Part shown: piece by piece, positions 9,348 through 17,792 of the stretch | Numbering within the stretch: position 1 is the first letter of the stretch | Layout: every line of letters begins with the position of its first letter | Assembly (NCBI RefSeq): GCF_001295925.1 | Contig: NZ_LJHQ01000029.1 | Location: 1-32,246, forward strand | Source: Allobosea sp. AAP35 | GTDB taxonomy: Bacteria; Pseudomonadota; Alphaproteobacteria; Rhizobiales; Beijerinckiaceae | Direction: 5' to 3' | DNA length: 32,246 bases | The notes under the pieces: model-generated | Told to the model about the DNA's origin: nothing | The model's input: only the letters and a program-made list of their open reading frames with translations | The model's database searches: none | Program-made: the position numbers and the translations under genes

Positions 9348-9377
9348 AAAAAAGAGCGGGCCTTCCGGCCCGCTCTT
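9348..9377 (-). terminator. Intrinsic terminator in the rimP operon leader (candidate attenuator)
   Basis: On the minus strand an 11-bp perfect stem (arms 9367-9377 and 9352-9362, AAGAGCGGGCC and its complement) closes a GGAA tetraloop and runs into TTTTTT. No minus-strand gene ends nearby, and the hairpin lies between the predicted promoter and rimP, so a transcript stopping here would be only about 60 nt long. The upstream leader has GCTCT (in ACAGCTCTGG), which could pair with AGAGC of the terminator's first arm as an antiterminator. A small TCGG-TATCAG-CCGA hairpin lies between the two. The terminator is clear in the sequence; its regulation is inference. E. coli controls its equivalent nusA operon by NusA feedback. 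Confidence 0.8.
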
Positions 9378-9416
9378 GATCATCGGCTGATACCGAAACC
9401 AGAGCTGTTGTCTGCT

Positions 9417-9445
9417 ATTTAGTCCGCATCGGCGGCGCATGCAAG
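9417..9445 (-). promoter_or_regulatory. Housekeeping-type promoter of the rimP-nusA-infB operon
   Basis: The minus strand reads CTTGCA, then a 17-bp spacer, then CTAAAT. This fits the rhizobial sigma-70 pattern CTTGAC-N17-CTATAT at four and five of six positions. Transcription would start near 9409-9411, about 195 bases before the rimP ATG and about 35 bases before the terminator hairpin. No start-site data are available. Confidence 0.55.
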
Positions 9446-9510
9446 CTCAGCGCGGCCAAGGACAGCCCCGGGTCTTTCGCGAGAACGCTAACCGGCTGGT
9501 CATCCTTATG

Positions 9511-9523
9511 CGTCATGATGACG
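9511..9523. promoter_or_regulatory. 13-bp palindrome upstream of the DUF2336 gene
   Basis: The sequence CGTCATGATGACG is a perfect palindrome with one central base. It lies 27 bp before the DUF2336 ATG and about 65 bp upstream of the rimP operon -35 box, so it could be an operator for either divergent gene. The protein that would bind it is unknown. Confidence 0.25.
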
Positions 9524-9549
9524 TGCTGCGCGTTGTTTGGGGATTGGGT

Positions 9550-10638
9550 ATGAGTTCTGTCAGTACGCTGTTGCGCGATCTCGAGACGACGATGGAGCGC
9601 GGGTCCAGCAGTGACCGCACGCAGATCCTGTCACGCCTCACCGACCTTTTCCTGAGCACGGCCGCCGTCATGGACGATGACCAGGTCGGCATTTTCGATG
9701 TCGTGATCGGCCGGCTGGCCCGGGCGATCGAAGTCAGGGCCCGCATCGAGCTTTCCGAGCGCCTGGCTCCGGTTCCCAACGCGCCCGCCGGCCTCGTGCG
9801 CCAGCTCGCGCTCGACGACATCGCCGTGGCCAGGCCTGTCCTGATCGCCTCGGCGCGCCTGACCGGCCAGGACCTCGTCGCGATCGCGGCGGCGAAGGGA
9901 CGCGATCACATGCTCGCCATCACCGAGCGTTCGGATCTCGGCGAGCCGGTCACCGACTTCCTGATCCTGCGCGGTGGCCGGGTCGTAACCCATGCGATCG
10001 CAGCCAACCACACGGCGCGTTTCTCCCAGCATGGCATGGGCGTTCTCGTGATGCGGGCGTCCCAGGACGATGCGCTGCAATCGGCGCTGAGTGGAAGGCG
10101 CGACATTCCAGCCGAACTGGCAGACCAGCTCATGGCCGCCGCGAAAAACTCCGCCCGCCGCCGCCTCACGGCAAGTCTGGAGCCAGGCCTCGCTGGGGCG
10201 GTCGATCGCGCTGTCGAGCGCGGTGCGCTGGCGGTCGCGGCCGAGACACAGATCGAAGGCAATCTCGGCACCGTCAACGAGGCCCTGGTCGAGATCAACC
10301 GGCTCAACGACGCCGGTGAGCTCGACGAGGCCGCGGTCGCGCGCTTCGCCTCGGCCGGCACGAGCGAACACGCCATCTGCGCCGTCGCGGTGCTGGCCCA
10401 GCTCGGGCTGCCAGCCACGGAGCAGATCGTGCTGGGTGCGGATCGCGATGCGGTGCTGGTGGTGGCCCGTGGCCTGGGTTGGTCGTGGGAGACCGCGGCT
10501 GCGCTGATCGGCCTGCGCAAGGATTTCGGCAAATCGGAGCCGGCAATCGAGCGCGCACGCCAGCATTTCCGCAACCTCGCCCAGCCGACCGCCCAGCGCG
10601 TGCTTGGCTTCCTCAGGATGCGCGACGCACAGCCGTGA
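9550..10638 (+). CDS. DUF2336 domain-containing protein of unknown function
   Basis: This is the only plus-strand gene in the window. The 362-residue product (from the ATG at 9550) is built of repeated Leu/Ala-rich helices that resemble the alphaproteobacterial DUF2336 family. Recognisable pieces are STLLRDLETTMERGSSSDRT, a helix pair with IFDVVIGRLARAIEVRARIE, and RPVLIASARLTGQDLVAIAAAKGRDHMLAITER. No signal peptide, membrane segment or catalytic motif is visible; the helical repeats suggest a scaffolding or binding role, but that is inference. I chose 9550 over upstream starts at 9439 and 9508 because it follows a GGGG stretch and the sequence before it looks non-coding. Its last 26 bp overlap the 3' end of trmB, which converges from the other strand. 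Chemosensory or two-component links have been suggested for some relatives, but nothing here proves it. Confidence 0.75.
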   Translation: MSSVSTLLRDLETTMERGSSSDRTQILSRLTDLFLSTAAVMDDDQVGIFDVVIGRLARAIEVRARIELSERLAPVPNAPAGLVRQLALDDIAVARPVLIASARLTGQDLVAIAAAKGRDHMLAITERSDLGEPVTDFLILRGGRVVTHAIAANHTARFSQHGMGVLVMRASQDDALQSALSGRRDIPAELADQLMAAAKNSARRRLTASLEPGLAGAVDRAVERGALAVAAETQIEGNLGTVNEALVEINRLNDAGELDEAAVARFASAGTSEHAICAVAVLAQLGLPATEQIVLGADRDAVLVVARGLGWSWETAAALIGLRKDFGKSEPAIERARQHFRNLAQPTAQRVLGFLRMRDAQP

Positions 10639-11305
10639 GATAGCTTGGAACCCGTCCCGCGGCGACGGCCTTGGCCTCGTAGCGGGTTCGGATCCAGCCC
10701 GGATAGGGCTCGCGCCAGTCATCGGCGCATCCGTCAGTCCAGTCGAAATCGGGCGATGCCAACAGCCGGGCCAGGGTCCAGCCGATATAGTCGTCGATAT
10801 CGCTGGCGAAGCGGAAGCGGCCGCCATGCCGCAGGGCGCGGGCGAAAAGCGCCAATGTCCGCTCCGAGACGAACCGGCGCTTGCGCTGGCGCCGCTTCGG
10901 CCAGGGATCGGGATAGAGCAGGTCGATCGCGTCGAGCGACCCTTCTGGCAGGCGCGGCAGCATCAGCGCCGCATCGCCATCCCAGATCCGGATATTGGTC
11001 AGGCCCTCGCGTTCGATCACGGCGAGGAACTTCGCCATGCCGTTGATGAAGGGCTCGACCCCGATGAAGCCGATCTGCGGGCTCTCGCGCATGCGATGCA
11101 GCAGATGCTCGCCGCCGCCGAATCCGATCTCCAGCCGCACGGCGTCCACCGGCTGCGGGAACAGGGCCGCGAGGTCGGGGATGTCCGCCTCGGGCAGCCG
11201 CAGCCTGGGCAGCACGGTGTCGATCATCGTGCTCTGGCCGTCGCGCAGGGCCTTGCCCTTGCGCCGGCCGAAGAAGGCGCGGTCGGGATCGTAGTCGTGT
11301 GTCAT
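10613..11305 (-). CDS. trmB: tRNA (guanine-N7-)-methyltransferase TrmB
   Basis: TrmB uses S-adenosylmethionine to methylate G46 in the variable loop of tRNAs. The 230-residue product shows the SAM-binding motif LEIGFGGGEHL, the acidic loop GVEPFINGM, and the family signature LYPDPWPKRRQRKRRFV. The C-terminal part (YPGWIRTRYEAKA) carries the conserved TRYE. I chose the ATG at 11305 (MTHDYDPDRAFFGRRKGK); an alternative at 11329 adds eight unconserved residues next to the repeat. It lies downstream of metK, which makes its substrate SAM, but a metK terminator and a 106-bp palindromic repeat separate them, so it probably has its own promoter. Its 3' end overlaps the converging DUF2336 gene by 26 bp. 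Confidence 0.95.
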   Translation of the reverse strand: MTHDYDPDRAFFGRRKGKALRDGQSTMIDTVLPRLRLPEADIPDLAALFPQPVDAVRLEIGFGGGEHLLHRMRESPQIGFIGVEPFINGMAKFLAVIEREGLTNIRIWDGDAALMLPRLPEGSLDAIDLLYPDPWPKRRQRKRRFVSERTLALFARALRHGGRFRFASDIDDYIGWTLARLLASPDFDWTDGCADDWREPYPGWIRTRYEAKAVAAGRVPSYLTAVRRAS

Positions 11306-11342
11306 GCGGATCGTGCTCGATCTGACCATTTCGGAAAACGCG

Positions 11343-11448
11343 CGTCATTCCGGACAAGCCGCAAAACGGAGACCCGGAATCCATCGTAAGGCACTGTCGC
11401 GCTCTACAATGGATTCCGGGTCTCCGCTTCGCTGCGCCCGGAATGACG
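11343..11448. repeat. Dispersed palindromic repeat, copy 1 (family A)
   Basis: Outer arms CGTCATTCCGG (11343-11353) and its complement (11438-11448) enclose a second perfect 17-bp pair, 11368-11384 with 11409-11425. The 81-bp block 11374-11454 recurs at 21672-21752 with two mismatches. The structure is an intergenic dyad typical of repeated elements in Hyphomicrobiales. It separates the metK terminator from trmB. In translation it gives the Arg-rich spurious peptides often misannotated as genes. Confidence 0.9.
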
Positions 11449-11476
11449 GCGCGGTTGTAGACCAGCCTGCCCAAAG

Positions 11477-11505
11477 AAAAAGGCCGGAGCGATCCGCCCC
11501 GGCCT
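11477..11505 (-). terminator. Intrinsic terminator of metK
   Basis: The minus strand reads AGGCCGG, an 11-base loop that can itself pair partly (GCG with CGC), then CCGGCCTTTTT. It begins about 25 bp past the metK stop, the normal position for a gene-end terminator. Confidence 0.8.
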
Positions 11506-11529
11506 CCTCAAACCATGCAATGGCGATGC

Positions 11530-12735
<1,206 letters not shown>

Positions 12736-12866
12736 GGTCGGGCAGCCCTTGCGCAAGCATGAGACGGATGACCGGCTGTCCATGGGGGGCCGATCGACGA
12801 AAACGGCCATCCTCTTTGCAGCGGACGCGTTCGCCGTCAAGCACGCCAATCCGTTTGTCGGGTCCT

Positions 12867-12886
12867 TCGTTCGTTAGGGCGAACGA
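12867..12886. promoter_or_regulatory. Inverted repeat TCGTTCG-N6-CGAACGA between the PraR-like gene and metK
   Basis: Seven-base arms separated by TTAGGG form a near-operator-sized dyad just 14 bp past the stop of the regulator gene and 131 bp before the metK start. XRE-family dimers bind dyads of this size, so it is a candidate operator for metK. It could also be a weak hairpin at the end of the regulator transcript; there is no T-run. Confidence 0.35.
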
Positions 12887-12899
12887 GCTAGCCGCGAAA

Positions 12900-13313
12900 T
12901 CACGTGTCTGGCGTGTCTTCATCAGCCAGCGCCTCGACGAGGTCGATGATGCGGCGCCGGACCTTGATGCTCTTGATGCGCACGAAAGCCTTGGTCAGCT
13001 GCACGCCTTCGCTGCTCGACATGAAGTCGGAGACATAGGCGTTGGCGGCCGTATCGGAGAAGCCGCCGCTTGGCATGTCGCCGGTCGGCGCGCCGTCGAA
13101 GAAGAACGAGACCGGCACGTCGAGCATCTTGGCGATCTGCTGAAGCCGGCTCGCGCTGATGCGGTTGGAGCCCTTTTCGTATTTCTGGACCTGCTGGAAC
13201 GTCAGTCCGAGTGCGTCGCCGAGCTTCTCCTGGCTGACACCGGCGAGCATCCGGCGCATGCGGACGCGGCTGCCGACATGGCGGTCGATCGGATTGGGAA
13301 CTTTCTTCAACAT
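12900..13313 (-). CDS. XRE-family transcriptional regulator, PraR/PhrR-like
   Basis: The 137-residue protein starts MLKKVPNPIDRHVGSRVRMR and carries a Cro/C1-type helix-turn-helix at about residues 15-65. The recognition region is SQEKLGDALGLTFQQVQKYE, followed by KGSNRISASRLQQIAKMLDV and VSFFFDG. This is very close in layout to the PraR/PhrR regulators of rhizobia, which control quorum-linked, adhesion and stress genes. The C-terminal half (SSEGVQLTKAFVRIKSIKVR) is probably for dimerisation. The context lnt-regulator-metK-trmB is shared with rhizobia as far as I recall. I chose the ATG at 13313; upstream ATGs at 13370 and 13352 lie in or next to a strong inverted repeat. Its targets in this organism are unknown. 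The name praR is not assigned because function cannot be seen from sequence. Confidence 0.88.
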   Translation of the reverse strand: MLKKVPNPIDRHVGSRVRMRRMLAGVSQEKLGDALGLTFQQVQKYEKGSNRISASRLQQIAKMLDVPVSFFFDGAPTGDMPSGGFSDTAANAYVSDFMSSSEGVQLTKAFVRIKSIKVRRRIIDLVEALADEDTPDT

Positions 13314-13334
13314 GGACGACAGCCTTGGCTCATC

Positions 13335-13370
13335 ATGCCGCCTCGGATGCATTATCGCCCGAGGCGGCAT
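13335..13370. promoter_or_regulatory. 12-bp perfect inverted repeat in front of the PraR-like gene
   Basis: Arms ATGCCGCCTCGG (13335-13346) and CCGAGGCGGCAT (13359-13370) flank a 12-base spacer whose minus strand contains GATAAT, a good -10-like hexamer. TTGACT lies just upstream on the minus strand at a short 14-bp spacing. The repeat sits 22 bp before the ATG, so it may be an operator over the promoter or a stable hairpin in the leader RNA. Autoregulation is an inference. Confidence 0.5.
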
Positions 13371-13435
13371 AGTCAATTGGATTAAGATGGCGCGCCTTTC
13401 ACAGTAGCCGCTCGCGGAACAAGTTCCAAATGGGA

Positions 13436-15031
13436 TTAGTGGCGCGGCAGCAGTCGGCTGAGAAGCAAGAACCCTGCAAGCAGTGCGGCAAAGATCGCAT
13501 CGCCCAGCCCGGCATAGAGCGTGACCGGGCCGGCTAGGGGCAGTCCGACGTCGAGCACGCCTTCCGTTCCCAGCGGCAGGCTCGCAATGACCCGGCCATA
13601 ACCATCAACCACACCCGAGATGCCGGTGTTGGCGACGCGAACCAGGGGCAGCCCCTCCTCAACCGCGCGCAGCCGCGCCTGGGCGAAATGCTGGTAGGGC
13701 CCGCTGGTTTGGCCAAACCAGCCGTCATTGGTCAAATTGAGCATGAACCCCGCGCGCGGTCCCGGCGGGGCAACCTCGCTGGGAAAGATCACCTCATAGC
13801 AGATCAAGGCCGCCGCGGGCGGAAGACCGCGGATCGAAAGCGGCACCCGGCGCGTGCCCGCGGCGAAACCGCCCGGAACCGACACAAATTCCGACAGACC
13901 GAGGCTGCGGATCAGCGTCTCGAGGACCGGCGGCAGATACTCGCCGAACGGCACCAGATGCACCTTGTCATAGCTCGAGACGATCGTCCCCTCGTCGTCG
14001 ACGACCTGGATGGCGTTGAAGATCGGCGGCCGGCTCTCGCCGGGAAGAACCTCGCCCGCGCGCGCCGCTCCCGTGATCAGCGTGGCGTTGGGCGGCAACA
14101 GGGTCGCAATCCGCGACAGCGCTTGCGGCGTGCGTCCGAGCAGGAAGGGGAAGGCTGATTCGGGCCAGATCAGATGGGTCACGGCCTGGACGCCCGGCGT
14201 CGTCGGGCTCGTCGCCCGGTCGCTCAGCGCCAGATATTGGTTCAGGATCGCCTCGCCATTGCGCGCGCTGAACTTGGCATCCTGCGGCAGGTTCGGCTGC
14301 ATCAAGCGCAGCTGCACGCCGGCCACCAGCGGCGTGGGTCCAACCGGCACGCGCCAGAGCCCGAAGCCGATCAGGCCGGCCGTGACGATCAGCGCCACCA
14401 CCGGCGCGCGCCAACGTCCGGCGCGGCTTTCGGATGTGCCGAGCGTCGCGGGCGCGGCGCCGATCGCGATGGCCAGCAGGGTCAGTCCATAAAGACCGAT
14501 CACCGAAGCGATCTGCGCGATCTGCGGCTGCCCCGCGAGCATCATGCCATAGACGTTCCAGGGGAAGCCGGTCAGGACATGGCCGCGCAGCCATTCGCTG
14601 AGCGCCAGCATGATCGCCAGCATCAGGATGCGCCCGGCGCCGGCAGGCCAGACGAGCCGGGCGCAGCCGAAGGCCAGCGCCGGAAAAAAGGCGAGGAAGG
14701 CCGGCAGCGCAATGACGCCCAGCGGCATGGCCCAGGCGAATTTGTCGGCCTCGACCAGGAAGGCCGCCCCCAGCCACCACAGCCCGGCGAGGAAGAAGCC
14801 GAAACCCCACCACCAGCCGACGGCCGCGGCGGCCCGGAAGCGCGCGGCGGCGCTCGTGCCTAGCGCGCCATCGATCAGCCAGACGGCGATCGTCATTGGA
14901 AAGACGATCAGCGGCCAAAGGTCGAGCGGCGGCAGGGCAAGCGCACCGCTGGCTCCCGCGCCAAGCGCGATCAGCCGCCTGCGCCAGCCCCAGGCGAGGA
15001 TGACGCCGTCGGCCAGCCGGGAGATGCTCAT
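13436..15031 (-). CDS. lnt: Apolipoprotein N-acyltransferase Lnt
   Basis: Lnt adds the third acyl chain to the N-terminal cysteine of lipoproteins in the inner membrane. The 531-residue product has a hydrophobic N-terminal half with several membrane segments (residues about 17-225), then a nitrilase-like periplasmic domain. The catalytic triad is visible: Glu291 in IWPESAFPF, Lys356 in SYDKVHLVPFGEYLP, and Cys411 in ALICYEVIFP. A last membrane segment closes the protein (LGDAIFAALLAGFLLLSRLL). The length matches the family. The start overlaps the corC stop by one base (TGATG), so it is translated from the same mRNA. The gene ends 122 bp before the regulator ATG; the gap contains the palindrome GGAACAAGTTCC and the long inverted repeat. 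Confidence 0.96.
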   Translation of the reverse strand: MSISRLADGVILAWGWRRRLIALGAGASGALALPPLDLWPLIVFPMTIAVWLIDGALGTSAAARFRAAAAVGWWWGFGFFLAGLWWLGAAFLVEADKFAWAMPLGVIALPAFLAFFPALAFGCARLVWPAGAGRILMLAIMLALSEWLRGHVLTGFPWNVYGMMLAGQPQIAQIASVIGLYGLTLLAIAIGAAPATLGTSESRAGRWRAPVVALIVTAGLIGFGLWRVPVGPTPLVAGVQLRLMQPNLPQDAKFSARNGEAILNQYLALSDRATSPTTPGVQAVTHLIWPESAFPFLLGRTPQALSRIATLLPPNATLITGAARAGEVLPGESRPPIFNAIQVVDDEGTIVSSYDKVHLVPFGEYLPPVLETLIRSLGLSEFVSVPGGFAAGTRRVPLSIRGLPPAAALICYEVIFPSEVAPPGPRAGFMLNLTNDGWFGQTSGPYQHFAQARLRAVEEGLPLVRVANTGISGVVDGYGRVIASLPLGTEGVLDVGLPLAGPVTLYAGLGDAIFAALLAGFLLLSRLLPRH

Positions 15032-16002
15032 CAGCCCGGCTCCGGCGCGAGGCCGTTCTCGGATAGGCGTTGCTGGATGCTCAGACGCTTCACGCGCCGC
15101 TGGTCGGCCTCGATGATCTCGAAGATCAGTCCCTCGGGACCCTCGATGATTTCGCCCTGCGCGGGCACATGGCCGGCGAGCGTGACGATCAGGCCACCCA
15201 GCGTATCGACCTCTTCGGCGATCGGGGTTTGCGAGAGGTCGATCCCTGTCGCCTCCCGCAACTCATCGAGCGTGGCCCTCGCATCGGCCGTGAAGCGACC
15301 TTCGCCGGCGGGCGCGATCGTCGGCGCTTCCTCGAGATCATGCTCGTCCTCGATGTCGCCGACGACGATCTCGATCAGATCCTCGATCGTCACCAGCCCG
15401 TCCGTGCCGCCATACTCGTCGATCACCAGCGCGATATGGGTTCTCGTCGCCTGCATCCGCACCAGGAGATCGACCGCCGGCATCGAGGGCGGCACATACA
15501 GCACGGGGCGCAGGATCTTGGTCTCGGCCAGCGTCATTTTGAGATCGACGGCGGCGAGGTCATGGAATGCCGGCTCCGACAGGCCGGTGCTGGGTTCGGC
15601 CCTCGCCTGGCCGGCGATGAATTCGAGGAAGTCGCGGATATGGACCATGCCGCGCGGGTCGTCGAGCGAGTCGTCGAAGATCGGCAGGCGCGAATGGCCC
15701 GCGGTCCGAAACAGCGCCAACAATTCGTCGAGCGTCGCATCGGCCGGGACGGCGATGATATCGGCGCGCGGGATCATGACGTCGCCGACGCGCCGCTCTC
15801 GCAGGCTGAGCACGTTGGACAACATCGCGCGTTCCTGCGCGCTGAGATCGGCGAGTTGCCCGCTGCCTTGCGCCAGAGCCTCGGTGATGTCCTCGCGGAT
15901 CGTGCCGCCGCCGCGCAGGCCGAGCCTGTCGAGAAACTGGCTGAGCCAATGGGTGAGGCCGCGTCCGGCCTCGGTTTGTGTCTGTCGACTGTCGTCGCTC
16001 AT
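15031..16002 (-). CDS. CBS-domain protein of the CorC/HlyC family
   Basis: The 323-residue protein lacks the membrane DUF21 domain found in longer relatives, so it is the short soluble CorC (YbeX) type. It has two CBS domains (RRVGDVMIPRADIIAVPADA from about residue 70, and ILRPVLYVPPSMPAVDLLVR). The conserved loop IALVIDEYGGTDGLVTIEDL follows, then a CorC_HlyC domain at about 205-290 (LGGLIVTLAGHVPAQGEII). YbeX in E. coli has been linked to ribosome metabolism and to magnesium or cobalt efflux; the exact role is unsettled. It lies between ybeY (4-bp ATGA overlap) and lnt (1-bp overlap), the conserved phoH-ybeY-ybeX-lnt order. I give no symbol because corC, tlyC and ybeX names are mixed in this family. 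Confidence 0.92.
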   Translation of the reverse strand: MSDDSRQTQTEAGRGLTHWLSQFLDRLGLRGGGTIREDITEALAQGSGQLADLSAQERAMLSNVLSLRERRVGDVMIPRADIIAVPADATLDELLALFRTAGHSRLPIFDDSLDDPRGMVHIRDFLEFIAGQARAEPSTGLSEPAFHDLAAVDLKMTLAETKILRPVLYVPPSMPAVDLLVRMQATRTHIALVIDEYGGTDGLVTIEDLIEIVVGDIEDEHDLEEAPTIAPAGEGRFTADARATLDELREATGIDLSQTPIAEEVDTLGGLIVTLAGHVPAQGEIIEGPEGLIFEIIEADQRRVKRLSIQQRLSENGLAPEPG

Positions 16003-16610
16003 GATCGTGGAAGTCGGTCCGGGGATGGGGCTGGAGGGGTAATTCGGGCGGTGGCCTGCGGGGGCGCGATCAGTTCGCCATCGGCATAAGGGTCGGCAAT
16101 GCCGAGCCGGGCCAGCGCCGCGATCTCGAGGCTCTCCATGCGCTGTGCCTCGGCTTCGGTTTCATGGTCCTCGCCGAGCAGATGCAGCAGGCCGTGGATG
16201 ACGAGATGGCTGAAATGGTCGCCCAGGCTCTTGTTTTCGTCCTGGGCTTCGCGCGCCACGGTCTCATAGGCGATGACGATATCGCCGAGGACCGGGCTTC
16301 GGGCGATCTGCTTTGCCGGCACGGCGGGGAAGGAGAGCACATTGGTCGCCTTGTCGAGCCCGCGCCAATCGCGGTTGACGATGCGGATACGCTTGTCGTC
16401 GGTCAGCAGCAGGCTGACTTCCGCCCCGTCAATCGGTTGCACAGGCGAAACGGCCAGCGCGGCTTGTGTCGCCCGGGACGCATGCAGGCGCAGGCTCGCA
16501 AGATCACCCAGCGCCCGCCACTGGCGCGACTGGGCTCTGAGCGCGATCTCCAAGGCCGGAGGTCTCTCGGGGCGCGGCGCGTGACGCCGCGCGGGAGGTC
16601 GGTCGGTCAT
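15999..16610 (-). CDS. ybeY: Endoribonuclease YbeY (rRNA maturation factor)
   Basis: YbeY is a zinc-dependent single-strand endoribonuclease that matures the 16S rRNA 3' end and takes part in ribosome quality control. The metal motif is plain: HGLLHLLGEDHETEAEAQRM, with His139, His143 and His149. The upstream signature NRDWRGLDKATNVLSFP is also present. The 203 residues exceed the usual 150-170 because of an Arg/Pro-rich N-terminal extension of about 20 residues and a Pro-rich C-terminal tail. The ATG at 16610 overlaps the phoH stop (ATGA), and the stop overlaps the corC-type gene in the same way. Confidence 0.95.
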   Translation of the reverse strand: MTDRPPARRHAPRPERPPALEIALRAQSRQWRALGDLASLRLHASRATQAALAVSPVQPIDGAEVSLLLTDDKRIRIVNRDWRGLDKATNVLSFPAVPAKQIARSPVLGDIVIAYETVAREAQDENKSLGDHFSHLVIHGLLHLLGEDHETEAEAQRMESLEIAALARLGIADPYADGELIAPPQATARITPPAPSPDRLPRS

Positions 16611-17782
16611 CGCGGGCGCTCCCGCGACAGGGTGCGCTTCAGGCCCTCGGTGTCGCTCTCGATCGGCGCATCGGGCATGGGCATACGCATTCGCTCTTCA
16701 CGTTCCTCGCGTTCGCGCCGGGCCGCACCCTCATAGGCCATGACGATCCGGCGCACGAGGTCGTGCCGCACGACGTCGCCCTCTTCGAACTTGGCATAGC
16801 CGACGCCCTCGACGCCCGACAAGAGCCTCACCGCCTCGATCAGCCCCGAGCGCTGGCCCGGCGGCAGATCGATCTGCGTCGGGTCGCCGGTGATGATCAT
16901 GCGCGAGCCCTCGCCGAGGCGGGTGAGGAACATCTTCATCTGCACCGAGGTCGCATTCTGCGCCTCGTCGAGCAGGACGACGGCATTGGTCAGCGTCCGG
17001 CCGCGCATGAAGGCGAGCGGCGCGATCTCGATCATGCCGGTCTGGAGCGCGCGCTCGACATGGCGCGCCTCCATGAAGTCGTTGAGCGCATCGTAGATCG
17101 GCCGAAGATAGGGATCGACCTTTTCGCGCATGTCGCCGGGCAAAAAGCCCAGCCGCTCGCCGGCCTCCACCGCCGGCCGCGACAGCACCATGCGCTCGAC
17201 CACGCCCTGCTCGATCAGCGAGACGGCATGTCCGACTGCCAGCCAGGTCTTGCCTGTGCCGGCCGGGCCTTCCGCGAGCACGAGTTCGTTGCGCTTGAGC
17301 TGGCGCAGATAGGCATCCTGCGCCGCGTTGCGTGCCTTGACCGGGCCGCGCTTGCGCGTCACGACCGCGTCGAACGAGGCCTTGCCCGCATCGGCCGTTG
17401 GGAAAAGCGAGCGCTGGACATTGCTTTCCTCGATCGCGCCATCGACTTCGCCCAGCGTGACCGAGGCGCCGGCCTTGGCGCGGGTATAGAGCGTCTTCAG
17501 CACGCGCCCGGCCTGCTCAGCGGTTTCGCGCGGCCCCTTGATCGTTGCGTGGTTGCCGTTCGGGCTGATCACGACGCCGAGCCTTCGCTCCAGATGCGCC
17601 AGGTTCTGGTCGTAATGGCCGAAGACGAGGCTCGCCAGCCGGTTGTCGTCGAAGGACAACAGGACCTCGGTCACGGGCAACCCGTCGCGCATCAGGCTTT
17701 CCACGCGGGCCGGCGCCATCTCGCGCCGCGTGCTCCGTTCCGGTCTCGGTGTCGTCGAGTCAGCCTGTGCCAAAAGCGTCAT
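16607..17782 (-). CDS. PhoH-like ATPase (YbeZ)
   Basis: PhoH/YbeZ proteins are P-loop ATPases, related to helicases, that partner YbeY in RNA metabolism. The 391-residue product has a KH-like N-terminal region (about 40-110) and Walker A GPAGTGKT at 172-179. Walker B follows as VVLLDEAQNAT, then RMIITGDPTQIDLP. The C-terminus is charged (RREREEREERMRM). I kept the first ATG at 17782, with AGGGAG adjacent; a later Met at residue 22 is an alternative. It opens the run phoH-ybeY-corC-lnt. The 177-bp gap upstream to miaB holds an imperfect dyad close to the start codon and no other clear signal. Confidence 0.92.
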   Translation of the reverse strand: MTLLAQADSTTPRPERSTRREMAPARVESLMRDGLPVTEVLLSFDDNRLASLVFGHYDQNLAHLERRLGVVISPNGNHATIKGPRETAEQAGRVLKTLYTRAKAGASVTLGEVDGAIEESNVQRSLFPTADAGKASFDAVVTRKRGPVKARNAAQDAYLRQLKRNELVLAEGPAGTGKTWLAVGHAVSLIEQGVVERMVLSRPAVEAGERLGFLPGDMREKVDPYLRPIYDALNDFMEARHVERALQTGMIEIAPLAFMRGRTLTNAVVLLDEAQNATSVQMKMFLTRLGEGSRMIITGDPTQIDLPPGQRSGLIEAVRLLSGVEGVGYAKFEEGDVVRHDLVRRIVMAYEGAARREREEREERMRMPMPDAPIESDTEGLKRTLSRERPR

Positions 17783-17792
17783 CTCCCTGGCG

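Larger units (their letters stand above)
9217..9549. other. Divergent intergenic region between rimP and the DUF2336 gene
   Basis: This 333-bp stretch holds no gene that I can support. From left to right it contains the rimP 5' untranslated region, an intrinsic terminator reading on the minus strand (9348-9377), a minus-strand promoter (9417-9445), and a 13-bp palindrome (9511-9523) about 27 bp before the DUF2336 start. Both divergent transcripts should begin inside it. Upstream in-frame extensions of the DUF2336 frame reach 9439 but run over the rimP promoter and look non-coding. Confidence 0.6.

Noticed and set aside
9381..9440. tRNA gene ahead of rimP as in the E. coli metY-rimP arrangement
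   Set aside because: No cloverleaf, T-loop consensus or CCA end could be found; the segment is only about 60 nt.
12736..12899. SAM riboswitch in the metK leader
   Set aside because: I looked for SAM-II and SAM/SAH-type conserved stretches and pseudoknot arms on the minus strand and found none.
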